In this document: piece by piece, positions 33,741 through 44,714 of the stretch
Position numbering within the stretch: the first letter of the stretch is position 1
Layout: each line of letters opens with the position of its first letter
DNA from: Bactrocera neohumeralis
Lineage: Eukaryota > Arthropoda > Insecta > Diptera > Tephritidae
Reading direction: 5' to 3'
Assembly: GCF_024586455.1 (NCBI RefSeq)
Contig: NC_065922.1
Span: 29,198,089-29,262,088, forward strand
DNA: 64,000 nucleotides
Notes under the pieces: generated by a model
What the model was told of the DNA's origin: nothing
What the model saw: the letters and a program-made list of their open reading frames with translations, nothing else
Database searches by the model: none
Program-made: the position numbers and the translations under genes

Positions 33741-34570
33741 TATATTATTCTACTTTTGCATGGTTATCTCAAATAATACGAGTACGTACAATATCCCAAC
33801 ACTATTTACTTCTTATTAACTAAAAGTGAAAATAAATCAATGATAAGGTATTCCTTTGACTCCGGTGAAATAGTATTTCGAAAAAATCAGAGCAGCAATA
33901 TTTCTTGTTTTCTTAGCAAGTTTATTACCACTTTAGTATAATATAGAAATCAATATATACTACATACATATAAATTTATATAATCTATACAATCTACTCA
34001 ACCGGCAAGGCAGTAAATTTATGTGCTCTGGATTTAATCTATATTCACTTTATATACCATCGTCTCGTACTAATACTTGCATTGCTAAATAAATGATCCT
34101 GAGGACATTTGTTGACCGTTGCTATTCAATTGCACTCTAACTGTTATGAAAGCTCAACAAACACATGTACGTGTGTATATATATGAATTTGTGTACATAT
34201 GTACTTTAGCTGCAGCATGTAAGTTCAACGTTTAATGACACAGTTTCCATTACAGTTTCCCTTGGCAATCTAAGACTCGCCCGAAGCGGTAAGTAATATG
34301 CTCCAATTCTATATACATACATTTATATGTGTATGTACATATGTTTATACATCTCTATATATATTTGTGCGAGTATATGAAACTTATTTCATGTGACTTG
34401 ACTTGAAGAAAAGCGACTTCCATGCATGTAAGTGGCGTCTACATGCATGCGACACAGTGACACGCTTGTCAGCGATTCGTGGGCGGCCACTTCTCAATTT
34501 ACAGGTTGATGTAATTTGAGTAAAATTTTATTGGCATTTACATGACACACGAACAATTAAATTAAATTTC
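33741..34570. other. unrecognised DNA with TATATG microsatellites
   Basis: TACATATGTA-type runs lie near 34170-34200 and 34310-34370. The block around 34200-34560 looks single-copy. No gene seen. Confidence 0.35.
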
Positions 34571-34579
34571 ATGTCAAAC

Positions 34580-35640
34580 ATGTTATAATAGTATTGAATG
34601 CTTTGATTTTTGGTATTTTGGATGAGAGAGAGAGAAATTCGAGTGGTAGAAATTATTTAGGAAGTTTTCAGTAATTTTAGGTAGCCTGATGTGGCGATCG
34701 AAGGACTTGAAGCAGAACGCTTGAGAGGGCATAATCAGCGTATTTATGATGACGCAATGAAAGAATCGGATGACACTCCATCCACAATAGCGACACAACG
34801 TCAATTGGGCAAATATGTATGATTTGATCCACAGCTAGAAGACAGAGTAAAATTCTAAAGAGAATAACTTTTTAATTAGAATGTTGTGTGAAACTTTATC
34901 AAAGACTTTAGAGAAATTTGTATAAACACAATCTACTTGAAATCCGGAGATGGCAGATATGCAATAATCACTAAAAGTAGCTAAATTTGATACAACAGAG
35001 CGACCAGAGCGAAACCCGTGCTGATTGACGTTAATGATTCATTTAACTGCAAAAATAACTTTTTTTTTAATAGAGCACTCAAAAATTTTGGAAACGGTAG
35101 AGAGTTTCGAAATAGGCCTGCAATTGCAGACTGCATCCTTTCTCCCGCCTTTAAGGATTGAGCTAATGAATATCAATTTATAGTCTGTTATAAAGTTACC
35201 AGTTGACAGAGGCTTATTGAAGAGAAGCATGAGATGATAAGCAGATCAATTTTCAAAGAAGGTTTGATATCACAAATAGCCTTGGATAAATTATTCTGCG
35301 AAAGACAGTGTGCTAAAAATTAAAAATGAAAAATTATTAGTTGAAAAAGTAGAACTAGTTCCAAGCTCATCATGGACATTATTTGATGCAAAGAATTCAG
35401 CATACAAGTACGAAATTTGACCAGGTCTTATCACCCAAGCGTAATGAAGGAATGGCCGGAGACACCTTTCTAGATTTTACAAAGTTCCAAAAAGACTTAA
35501 GGTTCGACTCAATGTTAGACTCCGTGCTGTCAATAAATCTTTTACAGAGTAATTTATCCAAATTATTAAACCGTTTTGTGTATTGTTGAAATTGAACGAA
35601 GGAGGCATAGGCTTTTCTTAAAGATAATTTTCTGTAATAT
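34580..35640 (-). pseudogene. jockey/CR1-like LINE ORF2 remnant
   Basis: On the minus strand, starting near 35600: FVQFQQYTKRFNNLDKLLCK, then STESNIESNLKSFWNFVKSR (linker after the endonuclease), LFNKPLSTGNFITDYKLIFI, LKGGRKDAVCNCRPISKLST, VSKIFECSIKKKVIFAVK, a stop, NQHGFRSGRSVVSNLATFSD, and VYTNFSKVFDKVSHN. The last is RT motif A with its catalytic Asp kept. Motif C is not found. The distal part to 34580 is degraded. Confidence 0.75.
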
Positions 35641-36640
35641 TTATTTTTAAGATTTTCAACTGTTTGAGGTCCTTAATATACCAAAGCAACTTATATTGTT
35701 GTATATTTTAGGGATATTAAGACGATTTAAAAATGAGGAAACTATTAACAGTATCTAATCTAGAAAATAAATCGTTCCATTTAAACTGGAGGTGCGGATT
35801 CTTGAGTTTTATAAAATCACACAATGCAAAATTAAAACCTTATTCGTCAAGAAGCGAAAAGATAAGTATCATGCTCAAACGTTAAAGAAGATTGATGATT
35901 GTTAGCTGAAGTAACGGAAAAAAACCATCAAGGAATCTAAAGTTTAAATTATCGCTGTGAGAGACTAAGTCAAGAATCGATCAAGACTATTTAAATAAGA
36001 GTAAAGAAGATTGAGACTAAGTAGGCTATCAATGAGATATAACTCGTGACAAGACAATGAAGGGAATAAGTGCGGGGCTATAGGAACAACTGAACCAGAC
36101 AATATAGCTTAAAGTCACCAAGAACACAAATATTTTAATTCATTTAAGCAATTTGAATCGAAATATTCTACAAAACGAATGAACCACATTATCCATATTC
36201 TTCCTATATTCTGTACCTTATATAGTCTTTTTAGTTCGCGTTAACTATTCTCTCATACTCGTATATGCTTCAAGTACTCTGTTTTGTATCAATATTAAGA
36301 GTTTTGAATTTTCTAAGCCTCTTTAACTTTTCCAATCAAAAACTATATTCTCTCAGAAAAAAAACTATTTGGTTATCAACGAGAGCTAGAAAACTTGCTT
36401 ATTAAGTTTGGCTATAGAAAATGAAATAACTAAAACAAAATGAAATGAAGTTTAAAAAAATTTAAAAATTAAAAACACTCTGGTAGAGATACCTGTAGAT
36501 CAAGCAATTCTTCTTCTTGTTTGAAGACAAATTGGAGATTTCTGAAAAACTAACTACCATAAAATAATGTTATATATAAGTTTTTAGTTGTTGAAGTGAG
36601 TTGCTCTTCCGATTAGCGATCTCTTATATTGATTAGTCCA
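35641..36640. other. unrecognised AT-rich DNA
   Basis: No repeat, frame or motif that I can support. Confidence 0.45.
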
Positions 36641-36651
36641 GTTAGTTTTAG

Positions 36652-36694
36652 ATTAGGTTAGGTTAGGTTAGCTTTAGGTTAGGTCAGGTTAAGT
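36652..36694. repeat. short TTAGG-type tract
   Basis: ATTAGGTTAGGTTAGGTTAG followed by CTTTAGGTTAGGTCAGGTTA: about seven degenerate TTAGG units, the canonical insect telomere repeat that Diptera have lost. At this length chance or a general simple repeat is likely. Confidence 0.6.
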
Positions 36695-36719
36695 AAAAAG
36701 GCTGATTTTTTGTGTGACC

Positions 36720-37095
36720 ACGAATAGTTCTAGTAAGAATTCTAACATTCTTGTCCGTTGTGATGCCCAGAACTCCTAGTAATGAATCAAAAAGTTCGTC
36801 ATATGTATGTATACTGACAAAGCGCTTAGAGCTAGCCATAATATTATTGCAGCGTCCAATTCACCGGGTTCGCACAAGAGTTTTAAGTAATTTAAGTATT
36901 TTATTTTGGAAATAGCATATCTAGGCCAGAAATACACCCAATGATTTGATATTGCTTGAAGAAGAACTATTGTCTTATGTTCAATATGTACACATATTGC
37001 TTATTATAGGTTATGATTTATCAAATTAGAATTCTTATGAATTTTCCAAAAAATAGTAAAAACATGAAAAAATTGTAAATTCGGCTTCTATACAA
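36720..37095. other. unrecognised DNA
   Basis: Nothing recognisable. Confidence 0.4.
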
Positions 37096-37099
37096 GTGT

Positions 37100-37735
37100 A
37101 ATTTTCATAGCATTAAGGGATATAAAAAGATTTTGATTGGTCAGGTTGTATGACAGCTATATGCTATAGTGGTCCGATTCGAACAATTTCTTTGGAAATT
37201 GTAGCGATGCATTCAATAATGAAATATGCCAAATTTCGTGAAGATTTCTTGTCAAATAAAAAAGCACTCCAAACAAGGACTTTGGTTCGATCGGTCAGTT
37301 TGTATGACAGCTATAGGTTAGAGTGGAACGATTTGAACAATTTCTTCGCAGATTACATAACTGACTGAGACAATAATCCATGTAAAATTTCTTGAGGATA
37401 TCTCATCAAATAAAAAGGCTTTCCATACAAGCATTTGATTGTAATTGTTCAGTTTATATAGTAGCTATATGCTATAGTGGTCCGATATCGGCGGTTCCGA
37501 CAAATGAGTATCATCTTTGTGTGGAAAACAAGTGTGCAAAATTTCTGCTCGATATCACAAAAACTATGGAACTAGTTCGCATAGATACAGAGGGTCAAAC
37601 AGGCGGGCATGGCTAAATCGACTCAGCTCCTTACGCTAATCAATTATGTATATACCTTATAAGATCCTCAACGTTTCCTTTTGGGTGTTACAAACATCGT
37701 GGCAAACTTAATAATTCTTGTTCAGCGCATAATGC
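37100..37735 (+). repeat. interspersed fly repeat with internal triplication
   Basis: Three direct ~150-bp units each contain TTGTATGACAGCTATATGCT or a close variant followed by ATAGTGGTCCGAT and AACAATTTCTT. They begin near 37141, 37295 and 37447. The 3' part (AGGGTCAAACAGGCGGGCAT, TTTTGGGTGTTACAAACATC, GTGGCAAACTTAAT) is shared with copies at 8.3, 46.4, 51.0 and 58.6 kb. Non-coding. Confidence 0.8.
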
Positions 37736-37739
37736 GGTT

Positions 37740-39020
37740 TGTTAACCGTTTGTTTGGTAGAATTAGAATTTGCCATTGGAAACCCATTATTATGGAAAGG
37801 AAAAACTTTTACTGAGAAGTATTAGGAAAATGCAACTCTGAATGGCTGGTTCACTTTCATTTCGGAAATATACAGCTTTATGTGAAGAGGAAAACTATTG
37901 ATAAAAAAAATTAAATTTTGCATTAAAATCCTTAAAATCTGAAATTGAGAATCTCGGGTTCAAATATTGTAGATGCATTGGTGTTTTCAATGTAAATTTG
38001 TTGTAAACTAGAAAAGTATACGATTGCATAATAATTCCGAAATCTTCCAGCTAAAAACCTCCCTCATCTTTGACCTCAAACTCCTTTGACTTTGTTGCAT
38101 TTGAAGCCCATTTCTGAAGAAATGTAGCAAATACCTTTTCACACCTTACGCTGATCGAATATTCAGATTATACGCCAGACATACATTTTACTTTTAAAGT
38201 AAATTTATTTTTCTAGTAAATCAAAATGTTACTAATACATACATATTTGTATACGCGCCAGTTAATGCAGCGCAACTCAAAAGGGGTTAAGAAGTTACAA
38301 GCGTCTTTTCCCGCACAAGAGCGCTGCATTTTGTTACAAACTTCATCTTTTTTTTATTTTTTATGAGCATTTTTAGCAACAACTCTCCCACTGCACATTG
38401 CCAGCAACTATGTGTACCTTTAAGCTTTAGTAGTCACCAAGCTCGTCGCATCGGATTACGCTCACTTGTGTTCGCAAATTGTTATATAAATTTGCAAAGT
38501 TTTCGGTTTTGCTTGTCGATTCGACTCGCTGAACGGAAAATTGCATTGAATTGCAACATTTACATTTGGGCAAACTTTCGTGGAGCGCCAATGTATTTCT
38601 CCATTATTTGTTGATCCTTTTAAGAACTAAAACCAAATTTGTACTTACAAACATATTGGCGTAAATAAATGTATGTATATGTACTATGTATGTATGTACT
38701 ATGTATGTATGTATTGTATGTATGTATATACGTTAATGCCCTGAAATGGCAAAGTTTGCTAGCGAAAGGTAAATGGCTTGAAATCGCTGTAAAAATACGC
38801 AAATCGACTAGCGTTAGTTAGATTTTGTTTTTGCGTTTTTTTTTTACGCTTCGCTTGGTTTCCCGTCTTAGCAACTTTGGTCGGTGTCACTTTGTCACTA
38901 CGGTCGCCGCTGCTATAATGTCTACGCTGCTTTTAGTGAATATGTTGTTAAGATTTCACTCGCTTAACTATTCTTAAAATAAATTGTGCGCAAACTTAGA
39001 AATAGTTAACTAAGCATTAT
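37740..39020. other. apparently single-copy non-coding block
   Basis: No repeat match. An ATGT-type microsatellite lies at about 38668-38730. The region around 38.36-38.62 kb has an 83-codon plus frame without motif; 38.82-38.95 kb is more GC-rich. Confidence 0.35.
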
Positions 39021-39026
39021 AAAATA

Positions 39027-40040
39027 TAACAAGTAAGGAAGCGCTAAGTTCGGGTGTAACAGAATATTTTATACTCTTACAACTTGCAAGAATCTAAGTC
39101 CAAGAAATTTCTTCAGAAAAATATGTAAGTTGGGAGTAGTATTTTCGGTTTTATCTGTTTTTGTCAATACCACATACTAATAAAATCTTTCCACGGTACC
39201 CAAGGTATTGCAGTAAGAAGGCGCACTTGTGGGCTAATAATTTTGAAAAAGTAGGTGTGGCTCCATCCTCTAATTAGTTTAATGTAATTTGCTAAGCCAT
39301 TTATGCCACAAAAACCAAATTCGATCAGAACAAATCCCTGCAGCACCCCTACCGACACTGTAAAAATGCATGAAATCAGAAGATAGCCCCGTTCACACCC
39401 TATATAACGGTACTATTGAAAACTAACTAAAAAAAGCTATGCTAGAGACTTTAAATTTTACCCACTTGATGGTATAACAGAGCTTCAATGGAGCCGGGGT
39501 CAAAATTCCTCTGACATTTTTATGTTACCGTTGAAAATAGGCGAAATCGGACTAGGGCCACGGTTTTTTCCCAATCAGTTCGATTTTAAATTTTTTTCTG
39601 ATTCTTTCTTTTCGAGTGTACAAATCAAGAAGCAAATAATGTAACACGATAAAATGTTTTTAAAGTATGCCACTTTATGACCAAAAATTGACCAAATCGA
39701 ACACTTTTCAAGTCCCTATATATTGAATATTTAGAACCCCGGTACCTACAATAGCCTATTTTTTGCCAAAAATATTGGTTAATGGTGTCAGATTTATAAT
39801 AGAAATTCAGAGACAATCCTTTCTTGATTGTAGTATGTCTTTGTGCTACAAGTGGCTTGAATCGAGTTAATACTTCCTTTATCCCCTTTATGCTAAATTA
39901 AAAATTTTCGATTTTCCGGGTGACTTATCTTAAATATGAGTTACCTTAATAAAATTGAAAGAGCCTCGTTAATCCTTGTAAGTTGTAAGAGTATGAAATG
40001 TTCTCGTTATATCCGAACTTAGTCTGTCTTACTTGTTTAT
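39027..40040. mobile_element. 1 kb MITE with ~60-bp terminal inverted repeats
   Basis: The left end TAACAAGTAAGGAAGCGCTA, AGTTCGGGTGTAACAGAATA, TTTTATACTCTTACAACTTG is mirrored on the right by CTTGTAAGTTGTAAGAGTAT ... CTTACTTGTTTA. The interior is non-coding and related to parts of units R1 and R4 and to 59.8-60.9 kb, so those contain fragments of this element. It abuts the left end of the first-exon array. Confidence 0.85.
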
Positions 40041-40100
40041 TATAACCTCAGAATTTATTATTTTTGTCAATTACTTAATCAAAATTATCACTTGACTCAC

Positions 40101-40467
40101 CCTGTCTCTCTAATTACTCTAATTACCTCTCTCTTCTTGCCCAATTAACGAAGTGACACCTTCAAAATAATTAAGTACCCTAAGCATTCGCTAGTTCTTG
40201 CTAGCGACTATTTTCGCATTCCTTTCGATTTTATCCTTACAGCGAGACGGCCATCTTATAATTATTTTGCACTTTTACATTTGCCGTCGTGTAATTAACA
40301 GAAATAAACAAAATACTGTGCAGTTTCCTTGTTGTATATAAATCGCAATAAGATATCACAAATAATTCCAGCTTAGTATTTAAACTATTTAAAGAATTAA
40401 TTTACAACCGATTTTAACACGAATTAACTCAAGCACAACCGAAACGGATGAATGATGTAACCAGACT
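40101..40467 (-). other. predicted first exon C0 (minus strand)
   Basis: Initiator TTAGTC with +1 at 40467 and donor ACAGG|GTGAGTC at 40101. Contains ATGGCCGTCTCGCTG followed at once by a stop, comparable to ATGGCCGTCACTCG in C1/C2. No frame runs from a start to the donor, so it may be a 5'UTR exon or a decayed copy. Confidence 0.4.
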
Positions 40468-40500
40468 AAGGAAATGCAAGGACTGTCGACGGATATGAGA
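40435..40500 (-). promoter_or_regulatory. core promoter of C0 (Inr + DPE)
   Basis: TTAGTC initiator, GGTTG at +28 to +32, and CATATCC where C1 has TATATCC. Weaker than the B promoters. Confidence 0.3.
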
Positions 40501-41683
40501 AAAAAGGTTTATTTTAACTTCCTGGAAGCTCTCTTCAAATTTTTAGCTAAAACTATTTTCAAGTAAGCAAAACTTTCGTGCTAAAGATAGAATTCAGAAT
40601 ACTCATAGCATATACATACATACATATATTCGTGGCATTAGAGGAAATTTTTTGCAAGCAACAACTTTGTAAATTTCAATGGCAATTCCCAAGCTCTTTT
40701 TTATTTAAAGTACCAACTTACATATGTACAAGTTAAAACTGTGAACTAGTGGAATAAGTACAACTTACGTACTTACATGCATATAATTAGGAAACACAAA
40801 TTTAAATTCTCTTCTCTGCAGCTTTATTTATACATAAGTATGTACACATGTATAGAGCTACGCTGTTCTTAAAACTGGCCGCGCATTGCAACAAAAACAC
40901 CTGTAGCAACAGGTATTGCGCAATTCGTTGACAATTTAAAGGAGTAGCGAATGCGACTCTTTATTCCTTTATACTGAGAATTGTGTAAAAAGAGCGTTAT
41001 ATTTGAGTGAGTCAACGAGTAGTTCACTTGAGTTTTTTGACTTTACTGAGTAGCGAAAGCACTCACTGGTTAAATTTACACAATTGTATGTATGTACTTA
41101 TGAGTATGACTCACTAATAATTTGGCTCAACAGGCGAAATCGGAATACTATGGCATATAGCTGCTATTCAAACACAAATATTGGAATCAGGTGGTTGTAT
41201 GGAAGATATCTTCAAGTTTTGCAGATATTACCAGTCACGACATCGCACCAATTTCCAAACATATTGTTCAGATCGGACATCTATATCTCATAGCTACCAT
41301 ACAAGCTGGCATATCAAAGTCAGAATTCTTCTTAAATTTCTATGTAGAAGTTCTATCTAATAATACAAACGAACCCATATAGTACACATCTACATATAAA
41401 ACATGTCTATACATACAGACATACATACATTATTCAAAATCATATCACTCATTTCAGTATGGACATGAATAGTGGCATAATTCAAAAAACACGATTTTTA
41501 ATGTACGCAGAAATGTGCGAGACGTCATTTTTTACTTTTCTTCTGCTAAGTTTTGACAGTTGAAAATTTAAAACCGCTCTCCTGAAAATTTATTGTTTTA
41601 ATTTATGACAATATTCGAAATGAGCGATATGTAAGCAATTTGAACTTAACTACTCATAATATTAAAAGCGGCATTAGACTCAC

Positions 41684-42121
41684 CCTGTTTTAATTGTTTT
41701 TGAAATATTGCTCATTGTCATTATCTCTCTCGCTCTCTCAGTGCTTATTGAGTTTAAATTTCCGCATTATATTCGCTTGAATGAAATTTCGGCCATTTTG
41801 TGCATTGCTCGTTGTCATTATCTCTCTCACTCTCCCGCTCTCAGTGCTTAACGAGTTTAAAATTCCTACGCTTTATAATCGCTTACATGTAATGGCGGCC
41901 ATTTCGTGCAAAATACCTGCAAATTAGAATATTCAGGTATTATATGTATGTATGTACATAGTATATAAACGTAATATTTCGATTCCTTACAGTTCCTTTA
42001 ATAAATTTTTACGCAAAGACGCCAAAAAATTACTTTTATTTTAACTCTAATTCCCACCGATCATAACGCCATTCAACGTGGACACAACCGAACCGAACCA
42101 ATCAAATGATTTAACTAGACT
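41684..42121 (-). other. predicted first exon B1 (minus strand)
   Basis: From +1 at 42121 to donor ACAGG|GTGAGTC at 41684. Near the 3' end ATGACAATGAGC opens 12 codons plus two bases into the donor (M-T-M-S-N-I-S-K ...). An upstream near-duplicate start (ATGACAACGAGC) reads 26 codons and stops. The exon contains a ~105-bp internal duplication (CATTGTCATTATCTCTCTC twice on the plus strand). Confidence 0.45.
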
Positions 42122-42153
42122 GAGGAAGTGACCACTAACGGATGTGTATATAA
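42089..42153 (-). promoter_or_regulatory. core promoter of B1 (TATA + Inr + DPE)
   Basis: TATATAC with its first T at -31, TCAGTC with A at +1, and GGTTC at +28 to +32 within TTCGGTTCGG, which fits the fly DPE variant KCGGTTSK. All three elements have canonical spacing. Confidence 0.55.
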
Positions 42154-42209
42154 ACGTTCATCTGGAACACGTTCTAAATATCTACAGGAAATATTCGTTG
42201 GAAATAAAG

Positions 42210-42320
42210 TAATGCACAAAAGTATGCTACAATTATTGCATTATTTGCAAAATATCGCACTATTTACGATCTACGTTCAGAAAACGCATATGCAGAGAAC
42301 GTAAATTATACGTTCTCTGA
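42210..42320 (-). promoter_or_regulatory. shared upstream elements of B1
   Basis: GCACAAAAGTATGC (plus strand) lies at about -93 to -106, and a GAGAACGT/ACGTTCTC inverted pair at 42295-42317 (about -174 to -196). Both recur upstream of B2, C1, C2 and D. Confidence 0.45.
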
Positions 42321-42814
42321 TATAGCCTCCTTAATATTACCATAGATTTGCGCGAAATTAGCCAAAACTGGTTCCAAATAGAAATTGCTGAATCTCTACA
42401 ATTAATTCCAGTGAGAGTCCGGTTTACTAAAAAACCTGCCTTCATACCCATGTATGTATGTCAGTATATGTCTCATAATGGAGATTTTTGGACAATTGGA
42501 ATAAGTGCAACTGTAAATAACCAATTTTGTAAAATTATTAAATTTAAGAAACTAAATATGTATGTATATTGTGGGTAGAGATGCGCAGTTGTAATAGATG
42601 ACCGCGCATTGCAGCAGAAATGCTTGCAACAAAAGGAAATGCGCAATTCGGTGCTAGCCAAGAAGTAGCGAGTAGTTTTTTTTAGTTATTTGACTTCTCA
42701 GAGTAATTGAGTAGGGAGAGCATTGACAGCAAAATTTGAAAATAAATGCACATGTATGTATGTATGTATATGTATATGGAGTTTATTTCATGTCAACAGC
42801 AAAAAATACCATTA

Positions 42815-42989
42815 CAGCAAGTCCTCATTGCCGGACATTTTTCATAACTGAACAAATTTGCTGAACACAACGTTTCGTTCAATTTATCTGTGATAAACTC
42901 GCTGTATACATATGTATGTACATATATATGGCTCTCTTAGCCGGACAAAACCACTGCGGGTGGTTGTCCGGTTATGAGGAATTTTACTA
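42815..42989. mobile_element. small pogo-like MITE
   Basis: CAGCAAGTCCTCATTGCCGG after a TA is mirrored by CCGGTTATGAGGAATTTTACT on the right. At ~175 bp it is non-coding. The final G and target duplication on the right are not clean (ACTACATA). It sits inside the upstream region of module B1. Confidence 0.7.
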
Positions 42990-43784
42990 CATATTAAAAT
43001 TTTGGACTTAAAATTACAATGCGATTTGTTATTTTTATTTCTAATTTAGAAACTAAAAATTAAATTTTAATTTCAAAAATAATATCAAAATTAAATTTTA
43101 ATTTTAATTGTAAAATCGGAATTCAGAAAAATAAATTAGTGTTTTAATCCCAACATCAAAATTAAATATTTATATGATATTTTTTAAATGAATGAAATTT
43201 GGAGAAACAAATCAACATTTACACATACATAGTACATATGTATACTTATGAATGTAAGTAAAAACTTTCGTTTTAAACCGAAAAATAATAATGATATTTT
43301 CCTAATTTTCAATTAAGGGCTAGTATTAATATGTTTTTTTTTATATTCCAACCGGTATTTGGATTTAGAATCTTTTAAGAAAAATAACTGTTTTCTAAAT
43401 ATTTAATTAGGAGCCAGAATTAAAACAGTTTTTTGTTTCTTTTTCATCCGGTATTTGGATTTAGAATTTTGAGAATTATTTTTAATTAATATTTTCGGCA
43501 CTACAAAATAAAACAAAATAATTTAGATGTTAATCAATTGAATATTTAATGCATTTTTTGCAACTCTCTATCTCAATATGAGTACCAACAAGAGCAGTTA
43601 TAAAGAAAGAGCGCACTCACATTCATATGTAAGTACTTGTTTGTGCACATAATTACATACATACATACATATATACATTCATACATGTGTACACACATAT
43701 GTATGTATACATATTCATAACACTTGAATAGAAAAGTACAAATTTAAATTTTACTAAGAATATTAAAATCATCATTTCACTCAC

Positions 43785-44136
43785 CCAGTCTCTCATTACT
43801 TTTGAAATTCCGTTTGTCGCTTTAAAACCTTTCTCTCTCAGTGCTCAATAAGTCAACAACTCCAGCGCTCCATGCTCACTTGAACCAACGAGTGACAGCC
43901 ATTTTGTGAATCACTTCTGCAAATTTATGCATTCATGTACTTTGATTTTCAATAATACTTAAATATCTTACGGTAACTGTAAATACTAAGTTTTTACGCC
44001 AAAACACCAATAATTTGCTAAACTATATCACTAAAAACATAAAATTTGTTTTAACACTAAATGCCATCGATCACAGATTATACGAACTCAACGAGGAAGC
44101 AACCGAACCAAACCGAACGAATGACTTAACTAGACT
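43785..44136 (-). other. predicted first exon C1 (minus strand)
   Basis: From +1 at 44136 to donor ACTGG|GTGAGTG at 43785. The ATG that opens to the donor in C2 is AAAGCG here, so no coding start is kept. ATGGCTGTCACTCGTTGG gives eight codons and a stop. Length 352 nt, one base from C2. Confidence 0.4.
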
Positions 44137-44167
44137 GAGGAAACGGCATGCCCACTCACGGATATAA
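44104..44167 (-). promoter_or_regulatory. core promoter of C1 (TATA-like + Inr + DPE)
   Basis: TATATCC with first T at -30, TCAGTC initiator, GGTTC at +28 to +32. Confidence 0.45.
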
Positions 44168-44224
44168 GAATAGAAGTTCATCTTAAGTCATTGGAACTAA
44201 AAGGAAATTCCAGCTAAATGAAGG

Positions 44225-44326
44225 AGTGCACAAAAGTATGCAAGGATTATCAAGCTGGTAGAAAGTCTGACCCATTTATGCTCTCATTCTTACGTTCTCA
44301 GTTCTTTACAGCAGTTAAGAACGTAA
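44225..44326 (-). promoter_or_regulatory. shared upstream elements of C1
   Basis: GCACAAAAGTATGC at 44228-44241 (about -92 to -105) and ACGTTCTC / AAGAACGT at 44292-44324. Confidence 0.4.
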
Positions 44327-44714
44327 CTTTTCGCAGAGGTACTCGTCCGAGATGAGCAAACTGAGAAAATTAAAGGACTGTCGACGGATATGAGGAAAAA
44401 GGTTTATTTTAACTTCCTGGAATATTTTCCGGTGAACAAAACTTTAAACCTTCAAAATATGTTAATATTACTTATTTACGAGTATTAGAAATAAAATTCC
44501 TTTCGAGCTTAAAATAGATTTTAGGATAATCGTAGCACACACATTCATGGCATTAATGGACATTTTTTGCAAGCAACAATTTCTAAATTTCAATGGCAAT
44601 TCGCAAAGTCTCTTTAATATACCAACTAATATGCTTACATACATACATACATATGTATGTACATACATACATAACAACTTATATACATATAATACTCTTA
44701 TAGCTTCATACATA

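Noticed and set aside
37920..37990. tRNA B-box-like GGGTTCAAATATT
   Set aside because: No cloverleaf can be drawn around it; no A box at the right distance.
41104..41114. Minus-strand GTGAGTC near 41107 as a donor
   Set aside because: It lacks the AGG before the donor and lies in intermodule repeat DNA with no promoter at the expected distance.
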